Notes: a model not told the origin generated them from the sequence alone. Positions 8,968 through 17,618 are shown, counted from the first letter of the stretch. The stretch is 64,000 nucleotides of DNA from Symsagittifera roscoffensis (GCF_963678635.1 NC_087062.1:20201789-20265788); one strand, 5' to 3'. A program made the numbers and translations.

Positions 8968-10377
8968 CTGCATTTCGAGGAAGAGGACTTGTCGGAGAGA
9001 CAGGAATGCAGCGCGCTCACCAGCAACTTAGAAGGGACAGCCCTGAACTGTGTCATGGCCAAGAAGCAATATCAACGTGACACTGCTGAGAAAATCTTCG
9101 AAATCTTGTTAAACCGTTTTGGATCAGGGGTGCAGGGGCACCAGGCGATGATGCGCTTCGAGAAACGGAGGCAACGAGAAGATGAAACGATAGACAAGTT
9201 TCTCGATGATTTGGAAATGCTGAGAAGACGCAGCCAACCGGATGAGTCAAACCGAAGTACGAACCTGGCTGTAGCCTCAAAATTTATCGATGGTGTGAAG
9301 AATGATGAACTTCGTACGATGCTAGCAACGCATTACACACCACTATCAACCAATGCGCCAACACCGGAGGAGTTGAGGCTCAAATCAAAAGAGTATCTTT
9401 TGTTGAAACCTCCTTCGAGATCTGGATATTACAAGAACTATTATGGCAATTTTAACAACGGACCAGCAAACCAAGGGAACAATTGGTACAAACCGAGGGA
9501 TGATATGGACAAGAGACGCTCTTGTGCTAATTGCAGTTCAACGGACCATCATGTGTCAGCATGCCCAGCTTACAAACAAGGCATGAAAGCAATAGGCTTT
9601 AGCCTCGAGGACGAAGATGCGTCAGAGTTGGACCACGAGGATTTCATGAGAGGAGTAATTGCGAAATTCGGCCCGAGGTGTTTCTTTTGCAACTTGGAAG
9701 GTCATTTTAAATCAGATTGTCCGCAATTCTGGGATGCAGTGGCAGACATTAAGCATCCAAGACATGAAGAAGCTTTGTCAGGAGTGAAAGCCAGCAAGGC
9801 TCGACTTTTGAGTGAAGCAGAGGCACGCAGAAAGGATAAACCTCAAGAGCTGGCGGCAAAAAAAATGCAAGCGATAATAGAGGAGACACGTGAGCCGGAA
9901 CCAGCAACTGCGGCTCACGACTTCAAGGTCGATTATAAGGCAGCCGCGAGGGATGCTCTAAATAGAGTGCAGCAGGAACTGGTGACGAAAGAGATCGAAC
10001 AAAAAGTGAAACTTGAACTGGAGAATGAAAAACTTCAGGAGCAACTGAATACCTTCCAAGCAACGGAGTTCGAGGAAACTAAAGCACCAAGCAGGTTGAG
10101 CATGAAGCTTAATGTGATCTCCGGTCAGAGGTTCGGCATGGTGCCGCAAGGAAGCAAGATACAGTCGATAATCTCAGTGGCTGGACATCAGGTGATCAGA
10201 AATCTGAATGAACCATCCGAGTTCACTTTGATGCATTTGGACACATATGCAGATTATCTGAGGCAGGTGGAGCCACGCACCGAGTCGAGAGCTGTGCGAG
10301 CACTACTAACGACGTGTGGCCCTCGCATGAAGAAACTTCATGGACGCTACCTAGAGGTCTATGGGCGTATCAAGTAA
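8968..10377 (+). CDS. gag: Gag C-terminal part (capsid core, two zinc knuckles), same frame after TAG
   Basis: This frame continues gag directly after the amber codon. The first ATG-like start is near 8989, but I read it as one former protein with the upstream ORF. The capsid region holds SALTSNLEGTALNCVMAKK and the RFEKRRQREDETIDKFLDDL block of Retrotrans_gag proteins. Two CX2CX4HX4C knuckles follow, CANCSSTDHHVSAC (from 9532) and CFFCNLEGHFKSDC (from 9679), which bind nucleic acid in Gag. A charged coiled-coil segment (VQQELVTKEIEQKVKLELENE) fills the C-terminus. It overlaps the protease frame by 64 bases, so pro-pol is probably reached by a -1 shift. Confidence 0.88.
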   Translation: MHFEEEDLSERQECSALTSNLEGTALNCVMAKKQYQRDTAEKIFEILLNRFGSGVQGHQAMMRFEKRRQREDETIDKFLDDLEMLRRRSQPDESNRSTNLAVASKFIDGVKNDELRTMLATHYTPLSTNAPTPEELRLKSKEYLLLKPPSRSGYYKNYYGNFNNGPANQGNNWYKPRDDMDKRRSCANCSSTDHHVSACPAYKQGMKAIGFSLEDEDASELDHEDFMRGVIAKFGPRCFFCNLEGHFKSDCPQFWDAVADIKHPRHEEALSGVKASKARLLSEAEARRKDKPQELAAKKMQAIIEETREPEPATAAHDFKVDYKAAARDALNRVQQELVTKEIEQKVKLELENEKLQEQLNTFQATEFEETKAPSRLSMKLNVISGQRFGMVPQGSKIQSIISVAGHQVIRNLNEPSEFTLMHLDTYADYLRQVEPRTESRAVRALLTTCGPRMKKLHGRYLEVYGRIK

Positions 10378-11465
10378 TGCTGAATGTGGATGGAATCAGT
10401 ATTTACACCAGGACTTATGTAACAACAGATGATGACCAAATGGGGCAGATCTATTTGGGAGAGGAGGAACTCAAAGTCAGCAGGATAGGCCATGACGCCA
10501 TGATGGAACAAGACGCAGTACACATTGGGTATGAAGCAGATGTGACCGCACATCTGCTCGACACCAACGGAACAAAAATCGGAGTCACAGGGCTTCTGGA
10601 CACAGGAGCGGTAGTGAGTGTGATGCCGATAAAAACTTGGGAAAGAATGGGCTTCACGCGGGAAGATCTAATTCCAACGAATCTCCGACTGGCCGCCGCC
10701 AATCGAGGAGCTATCTACGTGGCCGGAAGAACACCAATAACGGTCCTCCACATGGGAGGACGGGATCTTTGGATGAGCTTCCTGGTGGTAGAGAATCTGG
10801 ACGACGCCGACCAATTCATCTTGGGCAGAGATTTTGTCAGGAAATTTGACGTGATGATTGACTTGAACAACGGTCTGATACGGATTAGAAACCCGGACCG
10901 GAAGTATGTTAAGAGACCAATTAATAGGATAATAACAGACGAAAACAAAGTACCAATTTTTTTGGATAGAAAAGTAAAATTACAACCAGGACAGGCTGTG
11001 GTAGCAATTTATAGAATGAGAAATTTGAATTCGTTAAGTCATAGTAAACAGGTTTGCTTAGTACAGAATCCAAATAGTCAGAGTTCGGTGATTTTAGGCC
11101 GGAGCTTCTCGGTAACGCGAAACGGACTGTGTGTCAGTGTGTTGTTGAACACACTGGACACCACGGTTTCAATTCAGCGTGGAAAGAAGCTTGGCTACGC
11201 TTTGCCGATGAGGACCGACTATGAGGAGACACAAAACTTGAAGAAATATAGTGTGAAAGACTGTCCTTGTCATGCCAATAAAGATAAAATTTTAAAGAGG
11301 ATTAATGAATTAAAATCTATTCATAAATTGTTTTCAATGAAATCCGAAACAGACGACGGCTTATCAAGCTGCTCGAATTTTCCGGATCGCCCCTCGTCAT
11401 ATGAACTAGAATCTGACAAACCGGTTTTGCCAGAGATAGAACATTTAAAAGGGAAAATAGGTTAG
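10314..11465 (+). CDS. pro: Retropepsin-like aspartic protease, start of Pol
   Basis: The frame is -1 relative to gag and overlaps its end at 10314-10377. An aspartic protease domain has its catalytic triplet in LLDTGAVVSVMP (Asp codon 10599-10601) and the second conserved loop in FILGRDFVRKFDVMID. Cleavage of Gag-Pol is the family role. The remaining ~180 codons are a linker towards RT with CPCHANKDKILKRINELK. The frame stops at TAG 11463-11465 but stays open beyond it, so this is a break inside pol rather than a true end. Confidence 0.85.
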   Translation: MWPSHEETSWTLPRGLWAYQVMLNVDGISIYTRTYVTTDDDQMGQIYLGEEELKVSRIGHDAMMEQDAVHIGYEADVTAHLLDTNGTKIGVTGLLDTGAVVSVMPIKTWERMGFTREDLIPTNLRLAAANRGAIYVAGRTPITVLHMGGRDLWMSFLVVENLDDADQFILGRDFVRKFDVMIDLNNGLIRIRNPDRKYVKRPINRIITDENKVPIFLDRKVKLQPGQAVVAIYRMRNLNSLSHSKQVCLVQNPNSQSSVILGRSFSVTRNGLCVSVLLNTLDTTVSIQRGKKLGYALPMRTDYEETQNLKKYSVKDCPCHANKDKILKRINELKSIHKLFSMKSETDDGLSSCSNFPDRPSSYELESDKPVLPEIEHLKGKIG

Positions 11466-11669
11466 GGAGATTTCAAAAAATTACGGGACCTCCTAAATCG
11501 GAACGCAGATGTATTTTCAAAACATAAGGCGGATATCGGTTGCTGTAATTTCGTCGAACACGAAATCGAACTAGAAGAAGGCGCCGTTCCCCATAGGGAA
11601 GGAGCAAGACGAATGACGCCTCACAAATCGGAAGCGTGCCGAACGGAAATAGAAATGTTGCTTGAATAA
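11466..11669 (+). pseudogene. pol: Pol linker and RT N-terminus, fragment between two stops
   Basis: This continues the protease frame after TAG 11463-11465 and ends at TAA 11667-11669. It reads GDFKKLRDLLNRNADVFS and then a region typical of the approach to Gypsy RT (HEIELEEGAVPHREGARR). Beyond the TAA the same frame goes on with MIEPSKSPWACGVVMAKKK, a standard RT block 1, until a one-base shift at the G-run 11730-11734 moves reading to frame 2. The fragment shows that pol is broken at least three times within 300 bases. Confidence 0.75.
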
Positions 11670-11695
11670 GACATGATAGAACCCTCGAAATCGCC

Positions 11696-11947
11696 ATGGG
11701 CTTGCGGAGTAGTAATGGCGAAAAAGAAAGGGGGCAGCTTGGATTTTGTTGCGACTTTCGTTACTTGAACGCGGTAACGATAAAAGATGCGTACCCGATA
11801 CCGCGAATAGACGAGAGCCTATCTAAGCTTGGTGATGCCAAGTTCTTCACCACATTGGACTTAGGTTCTGCCTTCTGGCAGGTCCCTCTGCGAAAGAAGG
11901 ACAGAGAGAAGACCGGATTCGCGTGCGAGTTGGGATTGTACCAGTAG
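11696..11947 (+). CDS. pol: Reverse transcriptase, fingers segment (broken)
   Basis: The true coding part starts near 11734, after the shift in the G-run. It carries FCCDFRYLNAVTIKDAYPIP and FTTLDLGSAFWQVPL, which are RT motifs 1-2 and motif A, with the catalytic Asp in TLDLGSAFWQ. It ends at TAG 11948-11950, one codon before KRMPFGLCN of the next segment. That position is usually an aromatic residue in this block, so the stop fits one point mutation. The next segment is in the same frame. Confidence 0.85.
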   Translation: MGLRSSNGEKERGQLGFCCDFRYLNAVTIKDAYPIPRIDESLSKLGDAKFFTTLDLGSAFWQVPLRKKDREKTGFACELGLYQ

Positions 11948-11950
11948 AAG

Positions 11951-13573
11951 AGGATGCCCTTTGGCTTGTGCAATACAACGGCCACTTTTCAAAGACTGAT
12001 GGCTCAGGCTTTGACTGGAGTGACCAAGAAGTACTGGAACCTCGTGATGTGTTACGTGGATGACGTAGTCATAGCGACACCGACCCTGGAAGACCACATT
12101 GATAGGCTCGATGAGATCTTTGGATGCATGAAAAGAGCAGGATTAAAGTGCAAACCATCGAAATGTGAAATCCTTAGGGACTCGATTAAGTACCTAGGAA
12201 GAATGGTGGATAGGCATGGTGTGAGGCCGGACCCGGAAGCAGTGGAAGCAGTGTTGACATGGAAAGCCCCCAGAACGGACACACAGCTCCTGAGCTTCTT
12301 AGGGTTTGCCAATTACTATCGAGAATTCATAAAAGGATATGCGGACAAGGTGTACCCGATGCAGAAGCTGATGCGCAACAAAGGGAAAAAGTTCGAATGG
12401 AACGATGAGGCACAGGTTGCTTTCGAGAACATAAAGCGGGAACTGTGCGAAGCGCCAGTGCTGGGCATGCCTACAGAAAAGGGCATGTATGTTCTCGAGA
12501 CAGACGCATCGGTGGTGGCCATCTCAGGAATCTTGCATCAAGGGCAAGAATGGAACGGAAGAACAGTTCTCCGTCCCATTGCATACGGCAGCAAAGTCTT
12601 GAGTTATACAGAGATGAAATATGGCGCACCAAAAGCAGAAATGTTTGCAGTAGTCACCTTCGTGGAGAAGTACCGTGCATACTTGGGGAGCGCTCCCTTC
12701 AAGTTACGCGTGGACAACAGAGCGTTAGCCTGGTTGAAGACCTACTCGATGGATCAGAGTTATATTGGTAGATGGATAGTAAGATTGGATGGCTACCATA
12801 TGATAATCGAACATAGGATGCGTGATAAACACCAGAATGCTGACAGTCTCAGCAAGAAAACTGAGTTCTATGAAAGATTGGAGCAGAAGCAGGCCAATCA
12901 GGCGGAAATAAAGGAGGGATTTTCGTTTCTGGACAAAGAAACTTATGAAGCGCTTCCCTTAACGAGATGGTTGGATAAGTCTGGACATCCAATTCCAGGG
13001 CACCCTGAGTTACCGGTAGAGAAAGCAGCCGAGATAAAGATCCTGTCCAAGGAGGACCCGGTCCCCTTGGATTTGTTGCTGCGCTCGAACCTGGTCCTGC
13101 AAGAACTCTCTCGCATGAATATAAACAGCCTCTCATTATTGGATAAAACGGTGCAAGTCACACCACAAGTGATGCGGATGCTGGGTGGATTGTTAAAAAG
13201 AGAAGTGACCAGAGATGACCCCGAGTGGACAGCTGCAGTGGCATTGCTAACAGTCAGTGAGAAAGTGAAGATCATGCCGTCCAGACGACAGCACGAAGAG
13301 AATGAGAGGGATTGTAGGACAATAGTTCAGCAACTAGTATCCTCAATACCCCAAGAGATTTTAACCAGTACTTCTTACGGACAGAAAGAACAGGGAAGCA
13401 GCAAGCGAAAGAAAACCGTCACCTTCGTGGACCAGGATAAGGAAGGTAAAAAGGTAGAACAAAATCGACTGCAAGACTATTTGTCTGGGGAGACGAATGA
13501 TGAAAAGAACCAGCGATCACAAGATCAACACCCGGGACAAGAAAATTTGTCCGGGGAGTCTGAGATAGACTAG
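11951..13573 (+). CDS. pol: Reverse transcriptase palm/connection and RNase H
   Basis: The frame continues with MPFGLCNTTATFQRLM (RT motif B) and CYVDDVVIAT, whose YVDD at 12053-12064 is the catalytic motif. GFANYYREFIKGYADKVYP is the usual Gypsy thumb/connection block. RNase H (Gypsy type) follows: LETDASVVAISGILHQ, AEMFAVV, RVDNRAL and the DKHQNADSLSK end motif, so the acidic residues and the terminal His/Asp are visible. The last ~200 codons are a linker with no domain recognised. The frame ends at TAG 13571-13573 but reopens in frame at once. Confidence 0.92.
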   Translation, partial: RMPFGLCNTTATFQRLMAQALTGVTKKYWNLVMCYVDDVVIATPTLEDHIDRLDEIFGCMKRAGLKCKPSKCEILRDSIKYLGRMVDRHGVRPDPEAVEAVLTWKAPRTDTQLLSFLGFANYYREFIKGYADKVYPMQKLMRNKGKKFEWNDEAQVAFENIKRELCEAPVLGMPTEKGMYVLETDASVVAISGILHQGQEWNGRTVLRPIAYGSKVLSYTEMKYGAPKAEMFAVVTFVEKYRAYLGSAPFKLRVDNRALAWLKTYSMDQSYIGRWIVRLDGYHMIIEHRMRDKHQNADSLSKKTEFYERLEQKQANQAEIKEGFSFLDKETYEALPLTRWLDKSGHPIPGHPELPVEKAAEIKILSKEDPVPLDLLLRSNLVLQELSRMNINSLSLLDKTVQVTPQVMRMLGGLLKREVTRDDPEWTAAVALLTVSEKVKIMPSRRQHEENERDCRTIVQQLVSSIPQEILTSTSYGQKEQGSSKRKKTVTFVDQDKEGKKVEQNRLQDYLSGETNDEKNQRSQDQHPGQENLSGESEID

Positions 13574-14017
13574 AAAATTCCTGATGGGAAACAGGACCTA
13601 GAGAACAAGGTTTTGTCAGGGGAGTTCAGATGGATGCGAAGAAGGCACAGACATGATCTGGAGGAGCGTGCAGTCTCCAGCACAACCTATTCGACGGATG
13701 ATGATTCCCGAAACTCAGGAATGGACACCTATTCAGACAGGAACTCGAGTTCGGGATCAGAACTGTCAGAACTAGCGATACACACGCTACTAGTGGAAAC
13801 TCGGGCAAGGGACCTGGACAGAGAGGTGTATCAGGATCCTGACAGCGATCGCTACCTTATACCAAGCGAAAGAGTCTTTGACAACGCAGCGGATGACTTA
13901 GAAACGATAGCGGTATCGAAACGTTCGATAAGCCTGTTGCCGCAGAAAAAGGTAGTCAAGACTGATCTTCAGCCGTTTGAACAAGAAACAACCGTTGGCG
14001 AAGATTTGGTGCGTTAA
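13574..14017 (+). CDS. pol: Pol linker between RNase H and integrase
   Basis: Same frame as the RT/RNase H segment after TAG 13571-13573. It has ~147 codons, rich in Arg, Ser and Asp (WMRRRHRHDLEER, STTYSTDDDSRNSG), with no recognisable domain. It ends at TAA 14015-14017, and the integrase frame begins in overlap from 13977 in frame 3. A frame change is needed here to keep the polyprotein together. I infer a small indel near 13980-14020. Confidence 0.65.
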   Translation, partial: KIPDGKQDLENKVLSGEFRWMRRRHRHDLEERAVSSTTYSTDDDSRNSGMDTYSDRNSSSGSELSELAIHTLLVETRARDLDREVYQDPDSDRYLIPSERVFDNAADDLETIAVSKRSISLLPQKKVVKTDLQPFEQETTVGEDLVR

Positions 14018-15716
14018 GATGGAAGAAGACACACGTCAGCCCAACGAGCTGAATAGTCAGATGAGGGTCATGAAGACATACTTGAAGGCGAGATACAGAC
14101 TCTCGGACCTTCTAAGAGCGCAGAGAAATGATCGCATGACAAGCAACCTGAAAAGGTGGATCGAGAATGGTTCTCCGGATAAAGGGGACCTCGAGGAGGA
14201 TAGTTATCGCATCCTGAGACAATACTTCATGCAGAAGGAAGGGAGGTTATATTTGAACAAGGACGGGATCATGGCTTGCAAAAGAAGAGAGGAAGACAGA
14301 GTCCTATACAAGTATAACGCGATAGTGTTACCGCAACTCTATCAGACAGAACTATTATTCAGGTCACATGATCAGATGGGCCTTCAGGGGATCGACAAAG
14401 TATATCAGAGGATCCTGAAGCGCTTTGAGTGGCCTGGGATGAAAAAGGCATGCGAGAAATGGGTAACAGCATGTCTGTCATGCCAACAGGTCAAGGATCC
14501 AAGGAAGTTGCGATTTCCTTTACAATCGATCGAGTCGTCTGAATGCAACGAGGTGGTGCAAATAGATCACCAAAAGATATGCATGACAGACAATTGTTAT
14601 AATCAGGTGCTGGTCATGATAGATCATTTCACGAAGTATGCAGAGGCCGTGCCCTGCATAACTGCCTCGGCGGAAGAGACATGCGACCACCTGATCAATA
14701 CGTGGATAGCAAGACATGGTTGTCCGATGACGTTTCAATCGGATAATGGAACAGCTTTCGTAGGAGAGCTTACGAAAGAGCTTATGAGACGCTCACAGGT
14801 TGCTCAGGCTCACTCCACGACATACCACCCTCAGACGAATGGCTTAGTGGAAAGACAGAACAGGACGTTAGTGTCGATGCTGAGAGTATTTTGTTCCAGG
14901 TACATGACTGATTGGGACAGATACCTTCCACAGGTGATGGGAGCATATAATAGCACGCAACACTCCACCACTGGAGTCAGTCCACACAGGATGATAACTG
15001 GACACGAAAAGTCTTTACCCTTAACCTTCTTCTACCCAGAATATGAGGGAAAGAAAACGTCCCCACAGGTCTACGTGAGGGATGTGATCAGACGCCAACA
15101 GGAGCTGAACGATTTGTGTAGACGAAACACTCAGCAGGCACAGGCAAGGCAGAGGAAAAGATTCGACAAGAAAGCAGCTGGTGCAAAGGCTTACTCGGTG
15201 GGAGACTACGTATGGGTATTCCAGAACGTTATACCACCGAAAGGGACAAAAAAGCTCCTAAAAAAATGGAGGGGACCCTTCATGATTACAGAGGTGCATC
15301 AGGAGGGACGCTTTTATAGACTGAGTACTGGCCGAGCCGCACACTACGAGAATATAAAGCCACACAATCCATCGACAGAAGACTGGTGTATACCTGCAGA
15401 CATGGAAGAAGGGGATTATCTGATGATGGATCCTGCTTGTGAGGTCAATGAAAAAGGCACCAGGGAGAAGAACGATGGAAACGAAGTCATAGAGGAAGGT
15501 ACGGATACACCGCTGGACCTGGATCCGAACGAACAGATCGAAGCGGACGATGAAACCTTACCCTACGCAGAGGAAGATTGGCAGGATCCCGAACAGATAG
15601 AGGTTCCCAAGAACTTGGAACCGGATCTTCCGTTCACCATACAGACTCGTCAGAAGGACGGGATGAGACCAAGAAAGAAATACAATCCTTACGGTGACGA
15701 CTTTATGACGAAATAA
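13977..15716 (+). CDS. pol: Integrase with GPF/Y module
   Basis: The N-terminal zinc-binding region is SHDQMGLQGIDKVYQ followed by CLSCQQVK. The second histidine expected in the HH-CC site is replaced by Leu here (GLQG). The DDE core is present: QIDHQKI (Asp codon 14564-14566), QSDNGTAF (14742-14744) and NGLVERQNR (Glu 14850-14852). A C-terminal GPF/Y module follows at KKWRGPFMITEVHQEGRFY, with no chromodomain seen. The last ~130 residues are acidic (NEQIEADDETLPYAEEDW). The frame ends at TAA 15714-15716, but the chain appears to continue in frame 2 after a one-base loss near the TTT at 15702-15704. Confidence 0.92.
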   Translation: MNKKQPLAKIWCVKMEEDTRQPNELNSQMRVMKTYLKARYRLSDLLRAQRNDRMTSNLKRWIENGSPDKGDLEEDSYRILRQYFMQKEGRLYLNKDGIMACKRREEDRVLYKYNAIVLPQLYQTELLFRSHDQMGLQGIDKVYQRILKRFEWPGMKKACEKWVTACLSCQQVKDPRKLRFPLQSIESSECNEVVQIDHQKICMTDNCYNQVLVMIDHFTKYAEAVPCITASAEETCDHLINTWIARHGCPMTFQSDNGTAFVGELTKELMRRSQVAQAHSTTYHPQTNGLVERQNRTLVSMLRVFCSRYMTDWDRYLPQVMGAYNSTQHSTTGVSPHRMITGHEKSLPLTFFYPEYEGKKTSPQVYVRDVIRRQQELNDLCRRNTQQAQARQRKRFDKKAAGAKAYSVGDYVWVFQNVIPPKGTKKLLKKWRGPFMITEVHQEGRFYRLSTGRAAHYENIKPHNPSTEDWCIPADMEEGDYLMMDPACEVNEKGTREKNDGNEVIEEGTDTPLDLDPNEQIEADDETLPYAEEDWQDPEQIEVPKNLEPDLPFTIQTRQKDGMRPRKKYNPYGDDFMTK

Positions 15717-15718
15717 CT

Positions 15719-16384
15719 GTGTCACAAGACATTGACATAGTCGATGATCACGACGATGAGTGGGTTGACGACTGGTCGAAACCCGAGGTAGAATTCGACG
15801 ACGAGCAACAGCAGTCATATGAACAAGACTTGACGAAACTGCGAGTCTTGGAGTGGCTGAATGAAACGACCTCGGATCCAGAGGAGACCAGCATCACGAT
15901 TCAAGACGTGGATCGTGGAAGCATGAAATACATCAATACCGAACGAGATGATCCTTCCTGGGCTGCCCAGGAAGAACGACTACTCATTCCAGCTTCTAAC
16001 CTCGACTTGATACCCGGTATGCGATCGACGGGGACGTCGATGGATATTTTTGTCCGGGGAGTGGGGGTAGGACTTACCCACACTGAAAACTTGATAATAA
16101 AAAAATTGAGAATAGCGAGAGAAACAGGAGACTTAGAAGCAGAGACAGGCGAAGAACCTAAGAAACCTAACATAGGCAGGGTAGTTGAGTCATATTTTAA
16201 CTTACCAAATGAATATTCAAGTAACATAATACTAACAGACAGTGATTTCATACTCACAAGCAGAACATGTGCGATAGCAATCACAGCAGACATGAGTTTT
16301 AGGACAGCGTTAGCGGCAGATTTTAAGAGAGAATACAAAAACGTGGAATTCCTTTGGAAGCAAAGACCAGGGATAGGGGCGTAG
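15719..16384 (+). CDS. Pol C-terminal extension and first half of a macro domain
   Basis: Acidic linker (DDHDDEWVDDWSKPEVEFD), then a region with LRVLEWLNETTSDPEETS and RLLIPASNLDLIPGMRSTG that I do not recognise. From about residue 165 it reads like the N-terminal half of a macro domain: SNIILTDSDFILTSRTCAI, then ITADMSFRTALAADFKREY, equivalent to the 'sAdf.mgaGlA.eFkk.y' stretch of TARG1/OARD1-like macro domains. The frame stops at TAG 16382-16384. The domain resumes in frame 1, consistent with one base lost from the G-run at 16377-16380. Macro domains bind or hydrolyse ADP-ribose and related nucleotides. Confidence 0.75.
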   Translation: MSQDIDIVDDHDDEWVDDWSKPEVEFDDEQQQSYEQDLTKLRVLEWLNETTSDPEETSITIQDVDRGSMKYINTERDDPSWAAQEERLLIPASNLDLIPGMRSTGTSMDIFVRGVGVGLTHTENLIIKKLRIARETGDLEAETGEEPKKPNIGRVVESYFNLPNEYSSNIILTDSDFILTSRTCAIAITADMSFRTALAADFKREYKNVEFLWKQRPGIGA

Positions 16385-16671
16385 CAACCTTACCTCCGGC
16401 GGCGTCGCAGATACCGGGAAAATACTTGTGCTTCTTGGTAACGAGGGCGACGGAGAAGCAGCACGTGGACCCAGAGAACCTAGTCTTGTCTTTGACGAGG
16501 CTGAGGGACTTCCTTGTCGAAATGGACGTGAAGGAGCTCTCGCTTCCAGTGTACGATCCAAACAGAGGAAGACTGCATCCTTGGGAATTGTACGCGCTTG
16601 TACACGTGATATTCTCTGATACGAACATACAAGTATATCTACATAAGAATTATTACTTAAGTATAGGCTGA
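16354..16671 (+). CDS. Second half of the macro domain, C-terminus of Pol
   Basis: The real start is the frame junction near 16378. The sequence GKYLCFLVTRATEKQHVDPENL, then LVLSLTRLRDFLVEMDVKEL and SLPVYDPNRGRLHPWEL fits the macro-domain second half: beta strand with 'lvTk', the 'sl..l...c...gv..lamP.ig.Gl..l.w' helix-strand and a final strand FSDTNIQVYL. The catalytic-loop glycines of TARG1 (IGCGLD) are replaced by YDPNRG, so ADP-ribose binding may be altered. The TGA at 16669-16671 is the end of pol. Confidence 0.75.
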   Translation: MEAKTRDRGVATLPPAASQIPGKYLCFLVTRATEKQHVDPENLVLSLTRLRDFLVEMDVKELSLPVYDPNRGRLHPWELYALVHVIFSDTNIQVYLHKNYYLSIG

Positions 16672-17069
16672 GTGATGTGCGAGAGAGTGTTAGGCCAAAG
16701 ACTAAGTTGTATGTAAAATGTGATATGTGTGTTATGTTATGTTATGTTATGTGTCAGGTTATTAAGATCATGGGTAAGTAGGGGTTAGTGACCATGAAGA
16801 ACTAAATGACGATCTTGGGAATAGATCCAAAGTTTGGACTGTCCAATCTTAGGTCGAATTCCAAAATTTTAGAAACCAATTGATTTTAATAAATTTTAGG
16901 ATAAATATCTTTTTATCTGAACTGTTTTTAAGCAAATTTTAACGACATATGTTAAGGTGAAACAGACAAGTGTGATATTTGTGACTTCTTTTCTAGATCC
17001 TGATTGATCATTTAATAACTCACTTGAGTCAAATATCGAATCGAATCAAATCAAACCTGAAAGAATAGA
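16672..17069 (+). promoter_or_regulatory. Pol to second-ORF spacer with splice-like signals
   Basis: About 400 bases without coding potential separate the two coding blocks. The region has a short TTATG repeat (16733-16751), a near-consensus donor TGG|GTAAGT at 16774, and a pyrimidine-rich acceptor CTTCTTTTCTAG at 16985-16996. The acceptor sits 73 bases before the ATG of the next ORF. This would suit production of a spliced subgenomic mRNA for the downstream polyprotein, as retroviral env genes are expressed. That use is inferred only. Confidence 0.55.
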
Positions 17070-17618
17070 ATGGACAACTTCAACTTGGATGAATTGATGG
17101 ACCTGGCAGAGGCATATGTAGGACCGATGATAGATGCGATCTATCGTCGGCTGATCGATCGAGACTTCGCTCTGGAGGACCCAGAGGTAGTCATGTTGCT
17201 GACCGCCCTGATCAACATCTTGGGGCACGACAACCGTGGGGACCGCCCCACGGAAGTCCTGTTGATGGCAGCATATGGAGAAAGAGGAGTACTAGACCGC
17301 CCGAACATGAGAGTGATGAGGTGGAGAAACGGGGCTCTCTCAGGGAGTGACTTGGCGAATGAGCCTGGATTGGGAAGTTCTAGAACTTACCAACCAGGTG
17401 AGATGCCAATGCCCTCCAAGCCCAAACCTGGGCTGACGAGAATGCATCGGGAGATGAACAGCGAGGCGACCTCGTCTGGTTCACCACTGAGAGCAGCTGT
17501 GCCACCAAAAAGGGCGAAAGTAGCACAGAAGGTTCAGACGAACCAAACCATGCAAGATCTGGACGAGATGAACGATGAGCTGAAAAGTACAAAGAAGGAG
17601 CTGGACGAGATGACCTGA
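17070..17618 (+). CDS. Second polyprotein, N-terminal coiled-coil segment
   Basis: The ORF starts at ATG 17070, the first after the splice-like acceptor. It has 182 codons: a helical head (LDELMDLAEAYVGPMIDAIY), a Pro/Ser-rich middle with a basic PPKRAKVAQK patch, and the start of a coiled coil (DLDEMNDELKSTKKELDEM). It stops at TGA 17616-17618. The same frame resumes immediately and the heptads continue, so the stop is probably a point mutation inside a longer protein. No known domain is seen in this part. Confidence 0.7.
   Translation: MDNFNLDELMDLAEAYVGPMIDAIYRRLIDRDFALEDPEVVMLLTALINILGHDNRGDRPTEVLLMAAYGERGVLDRPNMRVMRWRNGALSGSDLANEPGLGSSRTYQPGEMPMPSKPKPGLTRMHREMNSEATSSGSPLRAAVPPKRAKVAQKVQTNQTMQDLDEMNDELKSTKKELDEMT

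Noticed and set aside
8965-14017. A variant genetic code with TAA/TAG read as an amino acid, suggested by repeated in-frame stops in gag and pol
   Set aside because: VPS26C ends with TAA, Dixin with TGA and the BT1-like gene with TAG, each exactly where the protein should end, and the retroelement also has TGA stops and frame shifts. Decay of one copy explains everything.
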